NCBI GenBank assembly: GCA_021107375.1
Contig: JAIOSY010000024.1
Coordinates: 1 to 5,128, forward strand
Direction: 5' to 3'
Length of the DNA: 5,128 nucleotides
DNA from: Sulfurimonas sp.
GTDB taxonomy: Bacteria > Campylobacterota > Campylobacteria > Campylobacterales > Sulfurimonadaceae
Part shown: positions 1 to 5,128 of the stretch, one piece after another
Layout: each line of letters opens with the position of its first letter
How positions within the stretch are numbered: position 1 is the first letter of the stretch
Translations under genes and position numbers: made by a program
Notes under the pieces: model-generated
Told to the model about the DNA's origin: nothing
What the model saw: only the letters and a program-made list of their open reading frames with translations
Databases searched by the model: none

Positions 1-1615
1 ATCTTTATCAGATATTTATAGGATAGTTACAACTAAAAAAGGTAGTACTAATGTATTTTTTCACTACACGAAATTAATTAATAGTTTACTTCAAAACACT
101 AAAGCTTTAATGTTTAAGACTAATAATAAAAAATTGAAAAATGAGTTAATAATTTATAATGATCTAAATAATATTCAAGAGACATTAGGTAATATAAGAG
201 CAAAAGTAGGTCTTCTTTTATCATCGAAAAAACCAATAAAAGAGCATATAGAAGAGATAAATAGAAGAAATATTTTATTTTATCATGAATTAGAAACTAT
301 TTTTTCTAATGATATTATTTCATCTAATAGATATGCGAGGTCTATATCTAAAACTAAATGTTTAAAAAAGACTCTTCTTATCTCTAAAAATATTGAAAAA
401 GAGTTAAATGAAACTGATTTAAAATTATCTGCTTTAGATTGGTTTACTCTTTCAACTTGTGCCGTTGATAAAATAAGTAGTTATGTTGCAAAACAACTAA
501 AGATTATAGAAGAACATATTCAAAAGGATATTGAAGTAGCAAAAGAAGAAAGAATTAAATATATTGTTTTTTGGATATTTGGGACTGTTATTTTAGCTAT
601 TTTTATATTTGTTTCATTTAAAAAATCAAAAGAACTTTTAAAAGAGCACACTTTATTAGAAAATTATAAAAAGGCTATAGATTATTCTGCTTTGGTTTCC
701 AAGACAAATAAAGATGAAATTATTACTTATGTTAATGATAATTTTTGTGCAATATCTGGATATGAAAAAGAAGAACTTATTGGTAATAAACTTACTCTTT
801 TACGAGATGTAGATACTACAAAAAAAGTTTCTGATAGTATATCTAGTTGTTTAGATAATAAAAAAGTATGGCATGGTGTTTTAAAAAATAAAAATAAAAA
901 TGGTGATACTTATTGGGTAGATACTACTATTACTCCTATTATTGATGATAAAGATAATCTTATTGAATATTTGGCTATTAGACATGATATTAGTGATATT
1001 ATTTTACTAAATGAGGAAGTACAGGAGACTCAAAGAGAACTTATATATAGACTTGGAGAGGCTGTTGAATCAAGAAGTAAAGAGAGTGGAAATCACATAA
1101 AAAGAGTGGCTTTGTATTCTAAAAAATTAGCTCAACTTGCTAATTTATCAGATACAGAATGTGAGACTATTTTTATAGTATCTAGTATGCATGATGTAGG
1201 TAAAGTTGCAATTCCAGATAGTATTTTATTGAAACCTACTAAATTGACTCCTGAGGAATGGATGATTATGAAAACACATTCATTAGTTGGTTATAATCTA
1301 TTTAGAAATTCTACTAGACCTCTTTTAAGAGCAGCAGCTGAGATAGCATATGAGCATCATGAATATTATAATGGAAATGGATATCCAAGAGGAATTAAGG
1401 GTAAAGAGATCTCTATTAATGGAAGAATAGTAGCTATTGCTGATGTTTATGATGCTTTATCAAGTGAAAGGGTATATAAAGATATATGGACTATTGATGA
1501 GATTAAAACTCTTTTTAAAAAAGAATCAGGTAAACAATTTGACCCTAATTTAATCAAGTTATTCTTAGATAATCTTGATGATTTTATAAAAATTAGAAAT
1601 GACAATAATGGATAA
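1..1615 (+). CDS. Membrane-bound NIT-PAS-HD-GYP c-di-GMP phosphodiesterase, 5'-partial
   Basis: This is the C-terminal part of a membrane sensor that probably hydrolyses cyclic di-GMP. The frame is open from base 2, giving 36 codons before the Met at 110; that Met has no Shine-Dalgarno and lies inside a domain, so the start is upstream of the window. Residues here count from that Met. Sequence up to about residue 148 matches the second half of a nitrate/nitrite-sensing NIT domain: HYTKLI upstream of the Met, then ETLGNIRAKVG (24-34) and DWFTLST (110-116). One TM helix follows (150-170), then a PAS domain (about 186-300, with NDNFCAISGYEKEELIG) with no HAMP visible, then an HD-GYP domain (about 305-490). 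All expected metal and catalytic residues are present: E325, H329, H361, D362, K365, H390, H416, H417 and D445. The GYP signature reads HHEYYNGNGYP, with Asn where Asp is commonest. The natural signal is inferred from family precedent only. The gene is more AT-rich than xseA, which starts 6 nt after its stop. Confidence 0.5.
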   Translation, partial: SLSDIYRIVTTKKGSTNVFFHYTKLINSLLQNTKALMFKTNNKKLKNELIIYNDLNNIQETLGNIRAKVGLLLSSKKPIKEHIEEINRRNILFYHELETIFSNDIISSNRYARSISKTKCLKKTLLISKNIEKELNETDLKLSALDWFTLSTCAVDKISSYVAKQLKIIEEHIQKDIEVAKEERIKYIVFWIFGTVILAIFIFVSFKKSKELLKEHTLLENYKKAIDYSALVSKTNKDEIITYVNDNFCAISGYEKEELIGNKLTLLRDVDTTKKVSDSISSCLDNKKVWHGVLKNKNKNGDTYWVDTTITPIIDDKDNLIEYLAIRHDISDIILLNEEVQETQRELIYRLGEAVESRSKESGNHIKRVALYSKKLAQLANLSDTECETIFIVSSMHDVGKVAIPDSILLKPTKLTPEEWMIMKTHSLVGYNLFRNSTRPLLRAAAEIAYEHHEYYNGNGYPRGIKGKEISINGRIVAIADVYDALSSERVYKDIWTIDEIKTLFKKESGKQFDPNLIKLFLDNLDDFIKIRNDNNG

Positions 1616-1621
1616 AATTAA

Positions 1622-2872
1622 ATGCATACACTTAGCGTATCAGCACTAAATGAACAGATTAAAGGTTTACTTGAGACTAGTTTTTCTCGTGTTTTAGTTG
1701 AGGGTGAACTCTCTCGTATAACTTTTCATAACTCTGGGCATATATATTTTACTTTAAAAGATTCATCTTCAACTCTAAAAGCTGTGATGTTTAGAGGTAA
1801 TGCTTCAAAATTGAAGTTTCAACTTCAAGAGGGGATGAAGGTTGTTTTAGATGGTGCTATCACTCTTTACAAACCTCGTGGAGAGTATCAGATAAATTGT
1901 TTTTCGATTCAGCCATCTGGACAAGGTGCTTTAGCTTTAGCCTTCGAGCAATTAAAAGAAAAATTATCTTTAAAAGGATATTTCGAGCAAAATATAAAAA
2001 AATCACTTCCAAAATTTCCAAGTAAAATTGCTTTAGTAACATCAGGAACTGGTGCAGCACTTCAAGATATGTTGAGAGTGGCAAATTCTCGTTATAGAGC
2101 TTTAGAGATAGATATATATGATGTTTTAGTTCAAGGTGAAAGAGCAGCATCTTCAATCGCACATGCCATAAATATCGCTGATAAAAAGGATTATGACATT
2201 ATTATCACTGGTCGTGGTGGTGGAAGTATGGAAGATTTATGGGCTTTTAATGAAGAGATAGTTGCAGATGCTATTTTTAGGGCTAATACCCCCATAGTAT
2301 CGGCTGTTGGGCATGAGATTGACTGGGTTATAAGTGATTTTGTTGCAGATGTACGAGCAGCAACTCCGAGTGTAGCGATGCAAGTTTGTTTGCCAGATAC
2401 AAATGAGTTGTACCAATATCTTGATGGATTATCAACGCAATTTACACAAGTTATCTCACAAAAAATTTATAATAAAACTCAAGAGTTAGAACATTTATCT
2501 AAATCATATTCTCAACACTCTATTGAAAAACAGTTAATTCAAAAAACGAGAGAAGTTACACAATTAAAAGAACAGTTTTTACAAAATATTTCTTTTAAAA
2601 TGCAAAGTTATTCAAACGATTTACAAAATATTAGTGCAAGATTTCCACATGCCATAGATTCAATCTTAAATTATAAGCAAAGTCAATTAAATAATTTAAA
2701 TAAAATGTTAGAATCCAATAATCCAAAATTAAAAACAAAACGAGGATTTGCACAAATATCAAAAAATAAAAAAGTTATAGATATTTCAGAATTAAATATA
2801 GATGATAATTTTGAAGTTCAAAGTGATGAGATTTATATAAGTGCAAAGGTTATAAAAAAGGAAGAAAAATGA
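1622..2872 (+). CDS. xseA: Exodeoxyribonuclease VII large subunit XseA
   Basis: This is the catalytic large subunit of exonuclease VII, a cytoplasmic metal-independent nuclease that degrades single-stranded DNA into oligonucleotides and acts in repair. The 416-residue protein is close to family length (E. coli is about 456). The start is supported by the classic N-terminus LSVSALNEQIKGLLE at residues 4-18. An OB-fold DNA-binding domain (about 1-100) includes SGHIYFTLKD and AVMFRG. The catalytic domain (about 125-260) carries GTGAALQDML, GRGGGSMEDLWAFNEE (197-212), SAVGHEIDW and ADVRAATPS. D149, R198, H231 and D234 align with E. coli D155, R205, H238 and D241, as I recall them, so activity is expected. 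A long charged, Gln-rich helical region (about 260-365) fits the extended coiled-coil arm that binds XseB subunits, and the family's C-terminal RGFA segment follows (374-377). No strong Shine-Dalgarno precedes the ATG, only GGA at 1610-1612, so translation may be coupled to the upstream gene. The partner xseB is not in the window. Confidence 0.5.
   Translation: MHTLSVSALNEQIKGLLETSFSRVLVEGELSRITFHNSGHIYFTLKDSSSTLKAVMFRGNASKLKFQLQEGMKVVLDGAITLYKPRGEYQINCFSIQPSGQGALALAFEQLKEKLSLKGYFEQNIKKSLPKFPSKIALVTSGTGAALQDMLRVANSRYRALEIDIYDVLVQGERAASSIAHAINIADKKDYDIIITGRGGGSMEDLWAFNEEIVADAIFRANTPIVSAVGHEIDWVISDFVADVRAATPSVAMQVCLPDTNELYQYLDGLSTQFTQVISQKIYNKTQELEHLSKSYSQHSIEKQLIQKTREVTQLKEQFLQNISFKMQSYSNDLQNISARFPHAIDSILNYKQSQLNNLNKMLESNNPKLKTKRGFAQISKNKKVIDISELNIDDNFEVQSDEIYISAKVIKKEEK
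2858..2862 (+). promoter_or_regulatory. Shine-Dalgarno for the FmdE-like gene, inside xseA
   Basis: AAGGA ends 6 nt before the ATG at 2869. It lies in the last codons of xseA, whose TGA stop overlaps the ATG as ATGA. This fixes the start and points to translational coupling. Confidence 0.5.
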
Positions 2873-3468
2873 GTTATCCAAAATTTTACGATGAAGTCCA
2901 AAAGATAAAAGTAGTAGATCCACTTTCAAATGTTTTAGGTACTTTTGAAAATGGTCAGTATGAATTTAATTATATAGATGTTGTAAAATCAGCAGGGCAT
3001 AGTTGTCCAACAGTTGCTGGTGCTTATATAATTGCATTAGAGGGTTTAAAAGCTTTATATCCAAATGAATTGGCAGTTCGTGGAAATGTTAAAGTTGAAT
3101 TTCATGATGATTTAGAAGATGGTGTGGCTGGAGTTATAGGGAATGTTATTTCTCAAATTACAGGAGCAACTGATAAAAGTGGATTTAAAGGTTTAAATGG
3201 AACATTTGCCAGACACTCTTTAATGGATTTTAACTCAAATATTGACTCATCAGCAAGATTTACAAGAGTAGATAATTTCAAAAGTGTAGATATATTTTAT
3301 AATCCATCAGCAGTAATGCCAAATCCAGATATGAAACCTTTAATGCAAAAAATTATGCAAGGTATATCAACTCCAGATGAATTAAAAGAGTTTGGTGTTT
3401 TATGGCAAGATAGAGTAAAAAGAATTTTTGAAAATTTAGATAAAATTGTAAGAGTAAAAGAGGTTTAA
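2869..3468 (+). CDS. FmdE-family protein of unknown function
   Basis: This 199-residue soluble protein has no signal peptide or TM segment. It resembles the FmdE family, named after a subunit of tungsten formylmethanofuran dehydrogenase but mostly made of stand-alone proteins of unknown role. The family signature is GHSCPTVAGAY (residues 43-53), with H44 and C46 as likely metal-binding or reactive residues. The second conserved stretch is FHDDLEDGVAG (78-88), followed by ISQITGAT (94-101). C46 is the only cysteine in the protein, and the C-terminal zinc ribbon found in some FmdE proteins is absent. The C-terminal part (about 150-199) is helical and charged. The ATG lies inside the xseA stop (ATGA, 4-nt overlap) and has a strong AAGGA site 6 nt upstream, so the start is secure and translation is probably coupled to xseA. 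No molybdopterin or formylmethanofuran genes are nearby, so a methanogenesis-type role is unlikely. The family call is fairly secure; the function is unknown. Confidence 0.5.
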   Translation: MSYPKFYDEVQKIKVVDPLSNVLGTFENGQYEFNYIDVVKSAGHSCPTVAGAYIIALEGLKALYPNELAVRGNVKVEFHDDLEDGVAGVIGNVISQITGATDKSGFKGLNGTFARHSLMDFNSNIDSSARFTRVDNFKSVDIFYNPSAVMPNPDMKPLMQKIMQGISTPDELKEFGVLWQDRVKRIFENLDKIVRVKEV

Positions 3469-3483
3469 AACCTCTTTTATTTT
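3456..3483. terminator. Bidirectional rho-independent terminator between convergent genes
   Basis: AAAAGAGGTTT (3456-3466) is perfectly complementary to AAACCTCTTTT (3468-3478) around the single base 3467. In practice this gives a stem of about 9-10 pairs with a small A/T loop. On the + strand it runs into TTTTATTTT (3475-3483). On the - strand the arm ends in TTTTAC, a shorter U tract. The hairpin covers the last codons and stop of the FmdE-like gene (stop 3466-3468) and the stop of sppA (complement of 3477-3479), with only 8 nt between the genes. Termination looks stronger for the + strand operon. Confidence 0.5.
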
Positions 3484-4346
3484 AGCACTAAAGCTGGAAA
3501 ATAAGTGTGAAGAGTAACAGCAGTAGAAGTTGATAATTTTTTCATCAATTTATCAAACTTATCCTCTTTATTCCAAACAGCATTTGTAACCTTACTCATA
3601 ACTTTTAACTGCTCTTTTGCATCATACATTACACCAACATCATCAATAAGTCCAACCTCTTTAGCTTGATAAGCTGTAAATATATGAGCATTTGCATAAA
3701 TATCTCTCTTTTTAAAGTCAAGGTTACGAGCATCTGCAACATCTTTTGTAAACATATCGTAAGTCCCGTATATAACTTTGTTTAACTCATTTACTTCAAA
3801 ATCTTTCCATTTTCTATCTGGAGTTCCAACTTTTTTATATTTACCAGCTTGAACACTTTGTGTTGCTATTCCTATTTTAGACATAAGTTCACTAACATTT
3901 GCACCTTGCATAACTACACCAATACTACCTACCATTGCACCTGGATTTGCGATGATTTTATCTGCCCAGATACTAGCATAGTAGCTACCACTTGCTATCA
4001 TTCCTTGTGCATAAACAACAACAGGTTTTTTCTCTCTTAATCTTTTAATAGCGTAGGCAACTTCAACAGATGGTGCAACTGCTCCACCAGGAGAATTGAC
4101 AATTAGTAAAACTCCTTTTATTTTATTGTTTTTTTGAGCCTCTTCAATCTGAGTTAAAACTTCAGAAACTTCCATTATTGGACCAATTAAACTGATACTT
4201 TGAAGATTATTTGGTCTTAAGTCTTTTTCAGTTGTTGGAGCAAAAATAAGAAATAATATCAGTAAAAATATCATAGCCTTGAAATGTTCTTGAATAAATT
4301 TCATTGGTATTGTAATTGGTAAAAATAGTTTTTTAATAAAACCCAT
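3477..4346 (-). CDS. sppA: Signal peptide peptidase SppA (S49 family, short form)
   Basis: This is a membrane-anchored serine peptidase that degrades signal peptides left in the membrane after secretion, with its catalytic domain outside the cytoplasmic membrane. At 289 residues it is the short single-domain form, unlike the 618-residue duplicated E. coli protein. A basic N-terminus with a hydrophobic patch (about 7-15) leads to a membrane anchor (about 24-37, MIFLLILFLIFAP). The S49 fold shows IVNSPGGAV (82-90), the nucleophile Ser119 in GMIASGSYYAS, GSIGV (140-144) and the general base Lys169 in QAGKYK. The 50-residue spacing from Ser to Lys is close to the 52 I recall for B. subtilis SppA (S147/K199). 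The start is well supported: an AAGGA site lies 6 nt upstream, and the ATG shares one base with the preceding gene's stop (TAATG). It is therefore probably co-transcribed and translationally coupled with the mqnX-type gene, a pairing I recall in C. jejuni (Cj0067-Cj0068). The gene ends in the shared terminator. Confidence 0.5.
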   Translation of the reverse strand: MGFIKKLFLPITIPMKFIQEHFKAMIFLLILFLIFAPTTEKDLRPNNLQSISLIGPIMEVSEVLTQIEEAQKNNKIKGVLLIVNSPGGAVAPSVEVAYAIKRLREKKPVVVYAQGMIASGSYYASIWADKIIANPGAMVGSIGVVMQGANVSELMSKIGIATQSVQAGKYKKVGTPDRKWKDFEVNELNKVIYGTYDMFTKDVADARNLDFKKRDIYANAHIFTAYQAKEVGLIDDVGVMYDAKEQLKVMSKVTNAVWNKEDKFDKLMKKLSTSTAVTLHTYFPALVLK

Positions 4347-5128
4347 TAATCTTCCTTTTCTAGTTTTCCGTTTATGTAAACTTTAGAGATATTATATCTA
4401 TGAAGTATTAAATGGATGGCTAACTCTTCATTTGGTTCGCTATCTAAATCAAGAATAAGCATATCTGCATTTTTACCCTCTGCTATCTCACCTGTATTTA
4501 ATCCAAGTGCATCTGCTGCATCTTTTGTAACACTTTTAATAAGTTTTTTTGCAAGTTCAAGTAATGGCATGTGCGAATGGATAAAAAGTGCAATTTTCAT
4601 CTCTTCAAATAGGTCAAGTTTGTAGTTAGAACTAAGTCCGTCAGTTGCAAGAATCCATCGGATGTTTTTCTCTTCAAGTGCTTTTATATTTAGCGTATCA
4701 TTACCTAAAAGTCTATTTGAGATTGGACAATGAATAATAGTTTGTTTATTTTTAGAAATAGAGTCCAATTCGTTGTTATTTACTTTAGTGGCATGTGTAA
4801 AAAGTGTATCAAAATCATCAAAGTTTGATAAAAATTCGCTTGAATCACTAACAGCTGAATTTTGTTTTAAAAGCTGTTGAAAAAAATCTTTAAAATCACC
4901 TTCATTATTATCTAACCATTCTCTTTCTGCTTTACTTTCCATAAAATGAGCAGTAAGTTTTAGCTCTTCATTTTTAACAATTTCAAGAGCTTTTTTAATT
5001 AAAACTGGGTGGACAGAGTAGGGTGAATGGATAGCAACTGCTGGATAAAACCCATCTCTTTTTACGGTTTTTGAAGCATCAAGTCTTGACAAAAAGTCAC
5101 CAAAAAGAGCATCTGCCATAGTAGCTTG
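4346..5128 (-). CDS. mqnX: Aminofutalosine deaminase-like amidohydrolase (COG0402), 5'-partial
   Basis: This is the C-terminal 60-65% of a cytoplasmic metal-dependent deaminase of the ATZ/TRZ (COG0402) type. The best match is the Campylobacterota aminofutalosine deaminase family, which turns 6-amino-6-deoxyfutalosine into futalosine in the futalosine route to menaquinone. The frame runs to the window edge (codons for Q-A-T precede the Met complementary to 5117-5119), and the N-terminal strand with the metal-binding HxH motif is missing, so the true start is outside. Counting from that Met, motifs are HSPYSVHP (31-38), AHFMES with H58 and E61, FTHAT with H109, HCPISNRLLG (130-139), ATDGLSSN with the metal ligand D160, and the C-terminal GEIAEGKNADMLILDLD typical of amidohydrolases. 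Family members are about 400 residues; 260 codons are visible. The stop overlaps the sppA start by one base. The specific substrate is inferred from family and lineage. Many Campylobacterota can cleave aminofutalosine directly with MTAN, so the in vivo role may be minor or different. Confidence 0.5.
   Translation of the reverse strand, partial: QATMADALFGDFLSRLDASKTVKRDGFYPAVAIHSPYSVHPVLIKKALEIVKNEELKLTAHFMESKAEREWLDNNEGDFKDFFQQLLKQNSAVSDSSEFLSNFDDFDTLFTHATKVNNNELDSISKNKQTIIHCPISNRLLGNDTLNIKALEEKNIRWILATDGLSSNYKLDLFEEMKIALFIHSHMPLLELAKKLIKSVTKDAADALGLNTGEIAEGKNADMLILDLDSEPNEELAIHLILHRYNISKVYINGKLEKED
4353..4357 (-). promoter_or_regulatory. Shine-Dalgarno for sppA, inside the upstream hydrolase gene
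   Basis: On the - strand AAGGA ends 6 nt before the sppA ATG (complement of 4344-4346) and lies in the last codons of the upstream gene. The junction reads TAATG. Sequence and spacing match the FmdE-like gene's site, which supports this start. Confidence 0.5.

Noticed and set aside
820..826. Run of seven A in the PAS-coding region as a possible phase-variation tract
   Set aside because: Short A runs are common throughout this AT-rich gene. The frame is intact, and known contingency tracts in this phylum are usually longer and G/C-based.
1585..1590. TATAAA, a possible -10 box for an xseA promoter inside the end of the sensor gene
   Set aside because: Such hexamers are expected by chance in sequence this AT-rich. 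No supporting -35 or other element stands out, and the 6-nt gap fits co-transcription.
1860..2162. 100-codon open frame on the - strand inside xseA
   Set aside because: It is antisense to the conserved XseA catalytic domain, has no recognisable motif, and looks like a low-complexity Leu/Ile-rich shadow translation.
3849..4040. 63-codon open frame on the + strand inside sppA
   Set aside because: It is antisense to the SppA active-site region, with an improbable Cys/Thr/Tyr-rich composition and no ribosome site seen.
4416..4625. 69-codon open frame on the + strand inside the deaminase gene
   Set aside because: It is a Ser/Phe-rich antisense shadow of the conserved deaminase C-terminus.
1..5128. 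Search for a defence system, CRISPR array, mobile element, tRNA or riboswitch
   Set aside because: No transposase, integrase, spaced repeats, tRNA-like cloverleaf or long non-coding stretch is visible; the genes are sensor, housekeeping and FmdE-like types.

Overview
The window is AT-rich and almost entirely coding, with overlapping or near-touching genes. It looks like a Campylobacterota genome of the Arcobacter/Sulfurimonas/Sulfurospirillum kind. This rests on base composition, on the A/T-ending codons, and on a COG0402 aminofutalosine-deaminase-type hydrolase directly upstream of a short SppA. I recall the same pair in Campylobacter jejuni as Cj0067-Cj0068. The species cannot be named from the sequence alone.

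Layout: two gene blocks converge on one terminator. On the + strand (1-3468) are three genes. First comes the C-terminal part of a membrane c-di-GMP phosphodiesterase with NIT, TM, PAS and HD-GYP segments, whose start lies before the window. It is followed after 6 nt by xseA (exonuclease VII large subunit). xseA overlaps an FmdE-like protein of unknown role by 4 nt. On the - strand (5128-3477) is the C-terminal part of an aminofutalosine deaminase-like amidohydrolase (mqnX type, start beyond the window), joined by a one-base TAATG overlap to sppA, a membrane-anchored S49 peptidase. The two blocks end 8 nt apart, and a perfect inverted repeat spanning both stop codons looks like a shared bidirectional terminator.

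How the genes fit together: the first gene probably senses a periplasmic signal (nitrate or nitrite is the family precedent) and a cytoplasmic PAS signal, and degrades c-di-GMP in response. The mqnX-type enzyme belongs to the futalosine route to menaquinone, the respiratory quinone of these bacteria. xseA, sppA and the FmdE-like gene look like co-transcribed passengers without an evident common pathway.

The main correction to a naive reading is that both end genes are truncated by the window. The ATG at 110 and the ATG complementary to 5117-5119 are internal methionines, because each frame stays open to the window edge and conserved domain sequence lies upstream of the Met. I see no mobile element, CRISPR array, RNA gene or clearly new multi-gene system. 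There is no gene-free stretch longer than a few bases.
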